Shown: piece after piece, positions 33,192-43,378 of the stretch
Layout of the letters: every line of letters begins with the position of its first letter
How positions within the stretch are numbered: position 1 is the stretch's first letter
Assembly (NCBI GenBank): GCA_037042185.1
Contig: JAXQJY010000029.1
Coordinates: 806,001-870,000, forward strand
Length of the DNA: 64,000 bases
Source: Sordariomycetes sp. S80-01Y
Lineage: Eukaryota; Ascomycota; Sordariomycetes
Direction of reading: 5' to 3'
The notes under the pieces: model-generated
The model's database searches: none
The model's input: the letters and a program-made list of their open reading frames with translations, nothing else
What the model was told of the DNA's origin: nothing
Made by a program: the position numbers and the translations under genes

Positions 33192-34100
33192 ATGATGTCC
33201 ACATTTGCGAAAGCAATTAACAGGGCCGGCGTTCCTTGCGTTGTCTGGGACGACATGATGGTCGACGCTTTTGGAGTCGGACTGACGGTCGGCATCCGAG
33301 TAAGTCGACCAATACCCCTATAATAGTCATCCAGGATACTGAAAAAATACTCCCACTTCCAGCACATGGGTTTCGTTGTTCCCGATAGCCAGGTGAAGAG
33401 CGCTGCGAATGCTCTTCTTAAAGACCCGGGCGACGACCTCACGAAAGGGTTTTCGGTTTGCTCCGCAACGGACTGCTGCTATTCCAACGCCGAATTCGAA
33501 CTCTTGCCCGATGCCCACCTTCACATAAATGCCGGAGGGTTCGGCCTCACGCCCCCTCCGTTGTTCATCTTCAGCCAGTCCCGGATTTTGTGGGCACTAC
33601 CTCCCCTGGATGAGCGCTACCTACCCCCTCCGTTCGGCAAAGAGGAGACGTTCCTTCAGACCATCAGCCCCCAATACGTACTGACGACCGATAAAACGGC
33701 CTGCCCGCCCAGGAAATACGAATCCTTGACCACAGGTAAGCCGCGAGCCAGAACGTACAACTCCGGGCTTGGCGTGTGGGATGAGTCTATGTTTCCCGCT
33801 CTCGTGCCTAAACCCTACCTCGCGGGGGAGGCTTATGTTCGGCTGGTGATCTGCCATCTGTGGACTAACAAAGAGCACATGCTTCACAGGCGCATGCTCC
33901 ACCTCGGAATGGAGCAAAAGAAGGAGAAGTTCTACAGCTTCGATGACATGGACCCCGTGATGCGGGAGAAGATCCAACCCGGTTGCAGTTCAAGGAAACA
34001 GCGACAGGTCTCTCTTGCCTTGGCTCGTCAATTTGGATATGATAACGTTGTTGAAATGCTCGAGCATGCGGACTATCTGGACGAGCTGTATCCTTTATGA
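33192..34100 (+). CDS. Hypothetical protein, fungal family possibly nucleotidyltransferase-like
   Basis: Exons 33192-33299 and 33363-34100 join to 281 aa; donor GTAAGT, acceptor CCAG. The frame is open upstream to about 33135 without an ATG, so a further 5' exon is possible. The start MMSTFAKAINRAGVPCVVWDDMM and then HMGFVVPDSQVKSAANALL resemble fungal lineage-expanded proteins in which a small nucleotidyltransferase-like fold is suspected; ILWALPPLDERYLPPP and YVLTTDKTACPPR are also typical of that group. There is no signal peptide. The C-terminus is rich in charged helices (FSFDDMDP to YLDELYPL). Coding status is fairly sure, function unknown. Confidence 0.65.
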
Positions 34101-34837
34101 AAGGAAGGCGGGCGCGGTAGAAAATTAGGAAAGCTTGCAAAACAAGACGAAGAATCAACCGCTTGAGATTGACCTTGCAATGACTAAAGGGTCGATCCTC
34201 GGGCCCTTGAATTACCAGAAACTATCTTCCCTATTCATGATTGAACAAAGTTCTTTATGGAGCAGTCGGTGCGTGACGGTCTGAGAGAATGGCCCTCTCC
34301 GCTTATCCCCACACCATTGAGTGCATTTCCCTCAGTCTGTTGCCGAATGTTAGATCTATTCTATACGTTGTCGCTCCTCGAAAAGCAACTACAGCTCATT
34401 GGATCCCACTCGCTCGGATGTCCGGTTTCCTTCGCCTGCCTCGGCCCCAAAAGCCAGTGCACTTGCTATGAGTCTACAATGCAATGGAAATTATTCCTGT
34501 GAATACAGAGGTATCAGTATGACATGTAGAGGTGCGCCCAAGATCTGCCAACTGCACGGAGCGACACTCCCCGATAGCGTCTCCACATCCTAGAAAGATG
34601 CCCCCCCTTTCCCGCTCACAAGTATGGCGTCAGATCGTCTTGCCCCACCATCATGCAAAAGCCCGAAGACATCACTAACTTTGTGAACCTATCGCGGAGT
34701 GTCGCTTGCCGAAGATACCATGTCCTATGATGCTGCGGCAGACTCGGTGCCATGGGGTTGTATTTGAACCTCTGTGACCCCGCTCCTCGCTTCCTCTTCT
34801 CCAAAGCACACTTCTTTTCGCGTCCCATATTAGAATC
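34101..34837. other. Intergenic, promoter of GH3 gene
   Basis: No gene is visible. Short frames at 34257-34593 overlap in three frames and are not supported. The last 100 bp form a pyrimidine-rich leader before the GH3 ATG. Confidence 0.45.
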
Positions 34838-37030
34838 ATGGCAGAATTCACCTTTCAAGACGCCGTAGCTGGCGCAAGGGCCGGAGAGGATATCGATTCC
34901 CTTGCTAAGAACCTCTACTCACAGCTCTCGCCAGATGAACGCCTCCACCTCCTTGATGGCGACGACCAGTTCTGGCCAGGGTTCCACAACATGCTGACTG
35001 AAGGCTACAACATTCGACCTATTGTCCACGGATGTGTTGAGCGTCTAGGGATCCCAGGTGTACGCTTCGCTGATGGACCAAGGGGCTGTGTTGTCGGCGA
35101 GTCAACCGCCTTCCCAGTACCTATGGCTCGTGGTGCATCTTGGGATCTCGACTTGGAGGAGAGAATCGGCCTCGCCATTGGAAGAGAGGGTCGTGCTCAG
35201 GGCGCGAACTTCTTTGGCGGTGTTTGCGTCAACCTCCCCCGCCACCCGGCCTGGGGTCGAATCCAGGAAACTTACGGCGAGGACCCTATCATCTTGGGTG
35301 AGTTTGGCGCTGCGTTGACGAGAGGCGTGCAGAAGAACATGATGGCTTGTGTGAAGCACTATGCCCTGAACTCGATGGAAAATGCGAGGTTTCAGGTCGA
35401 TGTCGATATTGAGCTTGATGTGTTGCATGAGGTATTCCTGGCGCATTTTCGAAGGATTATCGAGGAGAATGTCGCGGCGGTTATGTCCTCTTACAACTCT
35501 GTCAGGGGCGAGTGGGCTGGCCAGAACAAGGAACTTCTTCTTGACATCCTGAGAGACCAGTGGGGGTTCAAGGGTTTTGTAATGTCCGACTTCTTGTTCG
35601 GGTTGCGAGACGGTCCTCTTTCCGTGAAGAATGGTCTCGACATTGAGGCCCCGTTCACGAACATGCGTGGGCGAACTTGCAAGCACGCTCTGGAGAACGG
35701 TGTTCTAAAAGACTCTGATGTTGAGAGGGCAGGTTTCTGTATCCTCCGCAAGGAAATTGAAGATGAATCCAGAAGGGAGGCCCCTGGGCCCAAGTCATCT
35801 GTCGTGTTTTGCGATGAGCACAGGGAGCTTGCTCGGGAGGCTGCTGCCAAGTCCATGGTACTGCTCAAGAACGACAAAGTCCAAAGTACCCCTGTACTCC
35901 CCCTTTCCAAGGACACAAAGAAGATCGCTGTCATCGGTCGTCTTGCAAATTCCAAGGACACTGGCGACAGAGGCTCGTCAGCGGTACGACCTCCTCGCGT
36001 TGTCTCGCCATACGAGGGTATCAAATCGGGGCTACCGGAAGCAGAGGTCTCTCTGGACGACTCTACGGATGTTGCAAGTTCAAAGGCTACAGCTTGTGCT
36101 GCTGACGTTGCTGTTGTAGTCGTTGGCTACGACTGGCGAGACGAAGGAGAGTTCACTATTCCGCCTTTCAAAACAAATCCTAAGCTCAAGGATATTCTCC
36201 CACCTTTGGATGGTTCGGAGAAGGCCGAATATACTCAGAACCTGCTTCTGACCGAGACACTGCCTGAGGACGACACCGCCGATGGGGCCGACAACTATGG
36301 ACTTGGGGCGGGCGGTGACCGCACGAGCTTGCGGTTGGCGCCGCGCGATGTTGAGATCATCCAAGCTGTGACTGAAGCTAATACCAAGACGGTGGTTGTG
36401 ATTGTTGCAGCTGGTGCTGTTATCATGTCGGAATGGGACAACTTGCCCCCTGCTATCCTTTACAGCTGGTACTCCGGCTGTGAGGGGGGCCACGCATTGG
36501 CCGACGTTCTAATGGGCAAGGTCAACTTTGCGGGCAGATTGCCATTTTCCATTCCGACAGATGAGAAGCACCTTCCGTTCTTTGACAAAGATGCTAAAGA
36601 AATCTCATATGACCGCTGGTTTGGACAGCATCTACTTGACAAGACCGCTACCGATGCGGCTTATCCTCTTGGATACGGGCAGTCTTACACGACATTCAGC
36701 TTATCAGACCTCACTGTCCAGAAAGCTTCCAACCCTGAGAAACTGGGAGTTGAGGTGTCGGTTAAGAATACTGGGAAAGTCGCCGGCCGCTACATCGCTC
36801 AAGTCTACGGTGCAGCGAACGTCCCAGATAGGCCAAGGCGAGTTTTGCTCGGCTTCGGACTTGTGGATCTCCAGCCTGGAGAGGAGAGCAAATTATGCAT
36901 CGAGGCTTCAACAAGACCACTGAGGAAGTGGGATAACGGCAACTGGCCGCTGTGGACGAGGCATGTTGAGCTTGAGGTTGGCGGACATTCTGGGTCTCAA
37001 GAAAGTATCAAGACTAGGATGCAGCTATAA
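34838..37030 (+). CDS. GH3 glycoside hydrolase (beta-glucosidase-like), intracellular
   Basis: Single exon, 730 aa. It lacks a signal peptide (MAEFTFQDAVAGARAG). The GH3 N-terminal barrel contains GVRFADGPRGCV, NLPRHPAWGRIQETYGEDP and ACVKHYALNSMENAR; the nucleophile is Asp251 in FVMSDFLFG. The C-terminal alpha/beta domain follows (AAKSMVLLKNDK, DNYGLGAGGDR), and a fibronectin III-like domain closes it (VKNTGKVAGRYIAQVYG). No PA14 insert is seen. Secreted fungal beta-glucosidases have SDW at the nucleophile; here it is SDF, with the different text FGLRDG after it, closer to a bacterial-like GH3 group. It probably cleaves a small beta-glycoside in the cytosol, such as a glucosylated secondary or plant metabolite. 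The lack of introns may point to transfer but is not proof. Confidence 0.9.
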   Translation: MAEFTFQDAVAGARAGEDIDSLAKNLYSQLSPDERLHLLDGDDQFWPGFHNMLTEGYNIRPIVHGCVERLGIPGVRFADGPRGCVVGESTAFPVPMARGASWDLDLEERIGLAIGREGRAQGANFFGGVCVNLPRHPAWGRIQETYGEDPIILGEFGAALTRGVQKNMMACVKHYALNSMENARFQVDVDIELDVLHEVFLAHFRRIIEENVAAVMSSYNSVRGEWAGQNKELLLDILRDQWGFKGFVMSDFLFGLRDGPLSVKNGLDIEAPFTNMRGRTCKHALENGVLKDSDVERAGFCILRKEIEDESRREAPGPKSSVVFCDEHRELAREAAAKSMVLLKNDKVQSTPVLPLSKDTKKIAVIGRLANSKDTGDRGSSAVRPPRVVSPYEGIKSGLPEAEVSLDDSTDVASSKATACAADVAVVVVGYDWRDEGEFTIPPFKTNPKLKDILPPLDGSEKAEYTQNLLLTETLPEDDTADGADNYGLGAGGDRTSLRLAPRDVEIIQAVTEANTKTVVVIVAAGAVIMSEWDNLPPAILYSWYSGCEGGHALADVLMGKVNFAGRLPFSIPTDEKHLPFFDKDAKEISYDRWFGQHLLDKTATDAAYPLGYGQSYTTFSLSDLTVQKASNPEKLGVEVSVKNTGKVAGRYIAQVYGAANVPDRPRRVLLGFGLVDLQPGEESKLCIEASTRPLRKWDNGNWPLWTRHVELEVGGHSGSQESIKTRMQL

Positions 37031-37421
37031 GATTGCGAAAAAATCCTATTCGAATAAGATAGCATCATAAGAATCAACAAATCAATCTATAAAAATGTAC
37101 GCGATAGTCTTCGCAGCTCTCACATGGGAGGGAGAATAATCAACCGTTCAGATAAAGTTGGGAAATTTGGCCGGAAAGCTTTAATCGAAGCCTAGATGAG
37201 CTTTTAATCAGTCATAAAGCCTACCGAAATCATGTGGACTGCATTCTCATGTATATCGCTGCCACGGTGGCAAGCATGAGCACCAATGTTGCGTTGCAGC
37301 TCTCAAAGTCCGTGGGGTTGGTTGCCTCGGCTCAAAATTCAAGGGTACGACACTTACCCCAATTCCATCGCAGCCAGCCTTGAGCAATCAACATCTCCCC
37401 CTTCATCCAAACGATTGCAAG
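37031..37421. other. Short intergenic spacer
   Basis: AT-rich 3' end of the GH3 gene and promoter of the thioesterase-like gene, both on the plus strand. Nothing else is seen. Confidence 0.45.
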
Positions 37422-38447
37422 ATGGCAAGCAACGTCTTGAAGCCGGCCTCCTTACAATCAAGTGCTGCTGTAGAGCGGGTGGACTCAAGAATATACGAGG
37501 CCAACTTGGCCCCGGCTTTCTGTGTGGGCACTGGCAGGTCAACCCATCAAAGTTTCCGCAATCCCAACCAGCTAACACGCCGTCCAGTACCAAATGGTGG
37601 CTATGTTGCTTCGGTATTCCTTAACGTTGCAACTGCGCATCTCGCAGCCCGAGGCCAACCTCATCCCATAAGCGCACATTGGAGCTATCTCGGCCGTACG
37701 CACTCTGGCCGAGCGCTGCTAGTCGTCACTGAAGCGAAGATTGGCCGCGGGACGTCGGTGCTTCACATTGCGCTTCACCAGCAGGGAACCCTCAATAAGG
37801 GACCCTGGATATCTCCAGATTGCCCTGCCGCGGTAGTAGCGTACATTACAAGCGGCAATCTGGATACGGAAGTCGGCGTCACACTGCCAACGCAATGGTC
37901 GCTTGAACATGCGCCACCCTCGGTTGATCTGAGGAAACTGCCTCAGGGCGCTGATCCAAACTGGAAGCGCTCAAAGATCCCAATTTTGAAGAAGGTCCCC
38001 ATGCTCCACAACCTCGAATGGTACGTCAGACAGGACGGGCACGCTCGTCCGACCACTAACGACTACTGGCTGCGCCTGGGAAATGGAGAGAGATTCACGC
38101 AAGCATCTCTCGGGTTCTTGTCTGACGCAGGACCTCCGATGTTAGTTGAGCAGTTTCGACCGACCGATAAGACAGCACCCATTCCGCCAGGGGGCTTTGC
38201 TTATAACAAGGGGTTCTGGTACCCCACCTTGACCATGACGTTGGAGGTGAAGCGTAAGATACCAGCCGACGGTATCGAGTGGATTAGATCGAGGGTGACG
38301 GCTAAGGAGGTGAGGAACGGGAGATATGATGCTGAGGTGCTGATGTTTAGCGAGGGAGGGGAATTGTTGGCCATCAGCACCCACGTCGCTATGGCTATGG
38401 ACATTGAGAGAAATTACTCGGGGCGAGACGTCAAAGCCAAGGTATAG
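37422..38447 (+). CDS. Thioesterase-like (hotdog) superfamily protein
   Basis: Single exon, 341 aa from MASNVLKPAS; the frame is open upstream but the ATG at 37422 is the natural start. Double hotdog layout of the thioesterase-like superfamily (TesB-related): VPNGGYVASVFLNVATAHLA after the first strand set, HPISAHWSYLGRTHSGRALL, then the second half with PPMLVEQFRP and TLTMTLEVKRKI up to LLAISTHVAMAMD. Members hydrolyse or bind acyl-CoAs or act in polyketide release. There is no targeting signal. No polyketide synthase is in the window, so a general acyl-CoA role is the safer reading. Confidence 0.82.
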   Translation: MASNVLKPASLQSSAAVERVDSRIYEANLAPAFCVGTGRSTHQSFRNPNQLTRRPVPNGGYVASVFLNVATAHLAARGQPHPISAHWSYLGRTHSGRALLVVTEAKIGRGTSVLHIALHQQGTLNKGPWISPDCPAAVVAYITSGNLDTEVGVTLPTQWSLEHAPPSVDLRKLPQGADPNWKRSKIPILKKVPMLHNLEWYVRQDGHARPTTNDYWLRLGNGERFTQASLGFLSDAGPPMLVEQFRPTDKTAPIPPGGFAYNKGFWYPTLTMTLEVKRKIPADGIEWIRSRVTAKEVRNGRYDAEVLMFSEGGELLAISTHVAMAMDIERNYSGRDVKAKV

Positions 38448-38649
38448 TGTGCTGTATTCTCATCAGGTCCTTGAATCTTCGTTCAGTACAATATCACGTG
38501 GATAAACCTATGTACCCAGCAGATGCTCTCGATCGCCGTTCACGGCTCCCAGACAGCTTCGATGAACCATAGCTTGCCAGTCCCCCTCTGCGGCCCCTTC
38601 CATTTATAATGACTATCAGATATCCCTAAAAAAGGGGGTTTCAATCATC

Positions 38650-39240
38650 AAGCTCCCTTTCGGTAGAGTTGCAAGAGACTTTGGACCATTACAACCGTAG
38701 TCCTGATACTCTGCTCCGCCATTTGCGGCAGACTCACAGGCGTTGGCAGCACCAGGTCGTTGAAATGACCCTGACGCCCGGCTGCAAAGCACACCTCTGA
38801 TAACTCAGGCCGAGGCGTAAAGCAGTCGTGCGCCGTTAGCTCGACACGATCATGTAGGTGCTTTGGTACTTTGCCTTGGATATTCGTGCGTGTTTTTGGG
38901 AGATCTTGGACGATAAACTTAAGTGCTAGGTGCTCTTCAGCAACAGCTATCGGCACGAAACCATCCAAACTTCCAACATATATCTATTAACTCAAATTCT
39001 ATAGAATTGGGTAGGAGGCATGCATCGATGATGGTAGACCCGCCGAGAGACAGCCACTTGTAGCCGTCAACTGGAGGGGGCAAAGATGATCGCGATACCC
39101 CACTTGAGTCTTCACCGCCGGAATTTGACCACCAATGTTCCGCCAACGCAACCTAGGTCTGATTAGAACAGCATGAGTCACATCAAACTCACCGTCTGGG
39201 TAACGCGGATATGGTAGGGTGGCATGGGAGCCCAGGCGAG
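38650..39240 (-). pseudogene. O-methyltransferase pseudogene, central and C-terminal part
   Basis: Minus-strand fragments read GYKWLSLGGSTIID (lead-in to the SAM motif), then PIAVAEEHLALKFIVQDLPK, VPKHLHDRVELTAHDCFTP, and finally NDLVLPTPVSLPQMAEQSIR. These are successive parts of a fungal plant-type O-methyltransferase. The DVGGSxG glycine loop is broken by about 55 bp of AT-rich DNA, stops interrupt the frame, and the whole stretch with the catalytic HDW histidine between the last two fragments is missing. It is clearly non-functional. The matching N-terminal part lies at 41400-41640, beyond the acyltransferase gene. Confidence 0.72.
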
Positions 39241-39875
39241 CCACCCGAGGGAGGGCACGTGGTATGAGGATGCTGGTGCTGGTTCCTAGTCAGGGGCGCA
39301 ATGGGAGCCGCTTGTTCCGGCTGCCATTCCCGCTGGCTAGGAACCAGAAGGCTTTTGAAACATTGTTCTTTCTCAGTGCTCTACGGATTCCCCCCTCCCC
39401 GATAGGACCGGGTGATAGCGCGGAGAGCTTCCGACCGGCAATGATCATTCCCCGGTGCTCAGGAGGGGAGGAGCCTGAATCGCTTCCCCGGGACGTGTCG
39501 ATTGGTTACCATAGCCCGGGGTCCATGTTCGTCAGCTGCCCTGTGGCCTCGGATCTGAGTTCCGGCCTACTGTTTCGCGTCACGACATCCCGTACTGCCA
39601 GGTCCTAGCACCAGTCACTCCAAGCGGGAACCTGTGTTCCACAGGACCCAAGATCGGGGAACAAGCTAGAATTACCGGCGATGCAAAGCTAGCGTGGCAC
39701 TTTATGTCGACCATGCCCATGTGATATTAGACTCTGAGATGGACCGCGTGCCTATTTAACCCTGGTCGAGCACCATCCAGGACATTATTTCAGCTTACAT
39801 CACAAGCCAGTTCGAAGCATCACGTCCCGTCCAGCAGATACTTCTGGTCTCTTCTACTCCATCAGAATCCTTAAT
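39241..39875. other. Promoter region of the acyltransferase gene
   Basis: About 630 bp, G+C rich on its left. A 129-codon plus-strand frame at 39219-39608 has no recognisable features and is not accepted. A TATTTAA near 39751-39757 lies about 120 bp before the acyltransferase ATG. Confidence 0.45.
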
Positions 39876-41360
39876 ATGAACTTGCCAAATATTGAAGCCA
39901 TGACTCGGCAGCCTCTGCCACTAGTCAATCACTTTGTGCTGCGACACCACACAGCCGTCGCCCTTTCCTTCGCCCTCCTTGCCGATGCCAACACGGACCG
40001 ACTCGTTGCCGAGCTCCAAGACGCGCTCGATGGCATCGTATCCGAGAACCCCTTTCTTGGAGGGTGGGTTGATGTCGACCTAGACACATCTGTTGTCTCG
40101 CTCCTTTCTCCACATCACGATGCACGTGTTCTCCTGCAAGAGCAGGACAAACCTCGAGGCATGCCATCCACCCACGCAGAGCTTGAGGCCGCGGAATTCC
40201 CCATTAGCGCTTTTGAAGGCCCAGAGCTATTCGAAAAAGTAGCAACCGCGTCGCAAGCCGGTGCCGTCCTCCACGTCCATTACACCATCATCGACGGTGG
40301 GATCGTCCTCTGGTTCTATTTTCACCACATCCTAGCAGATGGCAGCTGCATCCACAACATAATCGAGGATATTGCAGCGCGAACCCGAAGCCCCGATTCC
40401 AAGGTGAATCAGATGCACACATGGCCAAAGGACGGACCACTCCGATCCCTCCTAACACCGACTTCGCTGCATCTGAACAGAGACTCCCACGACAATCCAA
40501 GACCGCCGTGCCTGGAATCCCTCCTAAAGGAATGCCCCGAATTCACCACCATCCACCCCGACGGCATCATCCCGGACGCCTTTCCTCTCAACACCCACAC
40601 CCCGACCAGCCCTCGCCTCCGCAACGTACCCAGCACCGAAGCCAGCTCCACAATGATCTTCGTCTTCAAGACCTCGCATCTCAAAAGCTTCTGCCTTGGC
40701 ATCAAAGAAGCCGCCAACCTCCCGAAACTTCCCTCAGTGCACGCGAGCCTTGGAGCCCTCTCCTGGTGGTGCATACTCAAAGCGAGAAGCTCCTCTGTCG
40801 AAGAGTACACCAGAAGCGGAACTGCTAAGCTTCTTACGCCCGTCAACTGGCGGCCTCGTGCGTTCGTAGACCAGACTGAGGGATTCTATGGGAATGGCGC
40901 CCTGAATGTCATCTGCGAGATGCCGACTTCGACCGTCCAACAGGCTACGTCGGATTTTCATTTTCTCGGACAGATAACGACTACGCTCGAGGAGTCTTTC
41001 ACCCGAGTTAACGAGGATTTTGTGACCAAGCGGCTCGATCTGTTCAAGGTAGCTGATCCAAAGGCGACGTATATTAACATAGACTTCAGCGACGAGGCGC
41101 AGATTGCCTTCAACACGTGGCGGTACTTTATCGCAGACTCGGTGTGGGGGCTACCCGGGCTGGATGTGACTGACAGCAAAGGCAAGCCGGCGTGTGTGAG
41201 GAAGTTCCAGAAGGGGAGCGTAGATGGAGTACTTCTGGTGTTGCCTTCGCGGAGGGACTCGGGGGAAGTGCATCTCATGGTATCATTAAGGCACGGGGCT
41301 GCAGAAGAGCTTTGTAAAGAAAGAGATTGGATGAGATGGGTTGATCGGGTTATTGTGTAA
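39876..41360 (+). CDS. BAHD-type acyltransferase (transferase family, trichothecene 3-O-acetyltransferase-like)
   Basis: Single exon, 494 aa, the normal length. The catalytic HxxxDG motif is His151-Asp155-Gly156 in FHHILADGSC. The second half has the usual channel and cofactor region (LGALSWWCILKARS, LLTPVNWRPR, NGALNVICEMPT); the DFGWG-like structural motif is replaced by the segment SVWGLPGLDVTD. It transfers an acyl group from acyl-CoA to an alcohol or amine of a small molecule. It is cytosolic. Fragments of an O-methyltransferase flank it on the other strand, so it may have inserted into that gene. Substrate unknown. Confidence 0.88.
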   Translation: MNLPNIEAMTRQPLPLVNHFVLRHHTAVALSFALLADANTDRLVAELQDALDGIVSENPFLGGWVDVDLDTSVVSLLSPHHDARVLLQEQDKPRGMPSTHAELEAAEFPISAFEGPELFEKVATASQAGAVLHVHYTIIDGGIVLWFYFHHILADGSCIHNIIEDIAARTRSPDSKVNQMHTWPKDGPLRSLLTPTSLHLNRDSHDNPRPPCLESLLKECPEFTTIHPDGIIPDAFPLNTHTPTSPRLRNVPSTEASSTMIFVFKTSHLKSFCLGIKEAANLPKLPSVHASLGALSWWCILKARSSSVEEYTRSGTAKLLTPVNWRPRAFVDQTEGFYGNGALNVICEMPTSTVQQATSDFHFLGQITTTLEESFTRVNEDFVTKRLDLFKVADPKATYINIDFSDEAQIAFNTWRYFIADSVWGLPGLDVTDSKGKPACVRKFQKGSVDGVLLVLPSRRDSGEVHLMVSLRHGAAEELCKERDWMRWVDRVIV

Positions 41361-41399
41361 GTAGAGAGGGAGGCGGGACGGGTTTGGATTAGGTATTGG

Positions 41400-41640
41400 G
41401 ACTCGGGCTCGGCCGCCAGGAATGACGGCAATGGCGAATGAATAGATTTAGTTTATTTTGGTCAAGATCCGCTGACTTGGCCCGACGAGGAGGTCGTGGA
41501 GCTGTTTGGTCTGTGCAATCAACTCATGTCGAGTAGCCGTCGCTTCTGGACCTGCGGCGCTTGCAGGAAATTCAAGGCTTCTATCAACCCCGATTGAAGA
41601 AGCCTCGATCCCTTGCAAATTGAGGCGTGATCTAGGCAAT
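41400..41640 (-). pseudogene. O-methyltransferase pseudogene, N-terminal part
   Basis: On the minus strand the frame reads ATATRHELIAQTKQLHDLLV, then GPSQRIL, a stop, and IYSFAIAVIPGG. This is the order seen at the N-terminus of fungal O-methyltransferases (helix with ELI..T..L..L..GP, then the IY.F.IA..PLGG dimerisation helix); the intact enzyme at 62-63.4 kb has the counterpart ARIQLVNATRKLILALETP. It ends about 40 bp from the stop codon of the acyltransferase. It fits as the first part of the remnant at 38650-39240. Confidence 0.5.
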
Positions 41641-42261
41641 CGCGAGTTGCTATTGATAATTTCTGAAAGTCAGTATGTGATCATTGCTTTTTACATGAGG
41701 AGGCGTGACTGCGGAAGGTATGTTGCCCATGATGAATGGCCTGACGTAGATACAATAGATGTATGTGTTGAGTTTTAATAAGTTCTAAACGTATAAATAC
41801 TTTTCTAATGGAATGGAATGACAGGAAGAGCCTCGAGTCAGCCTGGGGTGGGAGCTTTTCAGAACTTGAGCAGATCAACTCTCACAGATACTACACAGTT
41901 GGGGGCTAACAATCACCAACCAACAAGAAAGCATTCTGCCAACAATACTCTTGACGAAGAACTGATATACAAGGTCTCCTTTTTTCCACATCTAGACTGT
42001 CTCGCACATCCCAGGGCCTGATCGCGGTGTGACTAGATCTTAACAGTTGAGATCTCAAGCGACCCGATCGTGGCTTCGACTCGCCGTAACGGCCAAGAAA
42101 AGCGAATAATTTAGTTGAAGAAGCTCTCAACCATGATACTTCTTGAGCCACAGAGTGATTACCACAAGTGGATGGGAATCTACCAGGAAAGCGGTTCTCG
42201 CACAGCTCACCCTAAGATTTCCCAGTCCACAAGTGCCTCCCCGTTAGCACTCATAGCCTTC
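41641..42261. other. Intergenic, no gene seen
   Basis: AT-rich DNA with short frames only. It holds the 3' end of the RTA1-family gene on its right. Confidence 0.4.
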
Positions 42262-43378
42262 TCACACTTGCCGACCGACACCCCCCATCGAAATAGCCCC
42301 ATCCCTGGTCCAACGCGACCCCTCGTCGCTTCCCGCACTCCCAACTCTCATGCCCTTCGCCGTCGTATACCTCAAAACCCTCCAGCCATTCCCACAAGCA
42401 CCCAGCTCTCCCCTTGTCACGACTTCGATCTCGCTCGGATGGAACCAAGCCATCCATGCCATGGCAATCGTCATCAGAACCATGTCGAATCCATACATCC
42501 ACGCCTCATCCTTCATGAGCCTGCTTGCCGGACCTTGGACGAACTCTGCGACACGGAATGCTGAACGGACGAGGATGAGCGTGCCGGTCAAGTATAAGGT
42601 GGAAATGTGACGCTTCCAGTGTATCGAAGCGTCTGCGGCTAGAGCGGTGGGCGATCGCACCAGGCGGCGGTGGAAGATGTATGTTGTGGCGAGGAAGATG
42701 CTGAAGATGCACAGCTGGAGGAGGAGGCCAGCGATTGTCATCCACTTCCCTGATTCAGGCTTCTTCTGCTGGAGGCTCGCACCTGGAAAATGTCTATGTC
42801 AGCGAACTTCTCTTACGCCAAGAGCGATGTCGAACCAACAGGACGTACCGTTCCCCTGGATGTTTATTGTCATCAGATCGCCAAGTACAAAGAACCAGGT
42901 CAGCCACCGTCTTCTGATGGGGCTCATATGCTCGGCTCCAACCATCGTCATAATCCTCCTCAACATCATGTAGATCGAAGCTGAGGTGAAGGCTGGGGCG
43001 ACAACGAGGAAGACCATGTGGATGATGTAGATGGCGATGGACCAGCAGTGGGTGCCGGTTCGCTCCTCGATGGCGTTGCCTATGCGGAACCCATATCCTA
43101 TCATGAACGCTGTGCCGATTAGTTTGAACCATTCGAACCAAATACCTTCAGCGTTGAGCGCTGTTGAGAGCTCCCTCGAAACCAAGGATAAGGGGGCAGG
43201 GACACATACAAAAGCCACCAAATACAACGCCAAGAAGGTACCAAGTCCGTGTTCTAACGATTTGGATAGTATGGATAATCGTCAAAATGGTGAAGATACC
43301 AAGGGATATCCCCGCAGCAGTCAGAGAGACGTGGTGCATCTGCAGTGCAAGATCACACACCCCCGTTTTTGAGTCCAT
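42262..43378 (-). CDS. RTA1-like membrane protein
   Basis: Exons 43378-43210, 43109-42849 and 42782-42262 join to 316 aa; the 100-bp first intron end was chosen because it restores GGFSFMIGYGFRIG. About seven membrane spans are expected. RTA1 marks are IRRRWLTWFFVLGDLMTINIQGNG, the LILVRSAFRVAEFVQGPASRL segment and MAWMAWFHPSE. Yeast relatives (RTA1, RSB1) are linked to resistance to toxic lipids such as sphingoid bases and 7-aminocholesterol and sit in the plasma membrane. The C-terminal tail is short and basic. Family call is firm; export substrate unknown. Confidence 0.88.

Noticed and set aside
35102-35686. 194-codon frame opposite the GH3 gene
   Set aside because: Antisense shadow of a conserved catalytic region.
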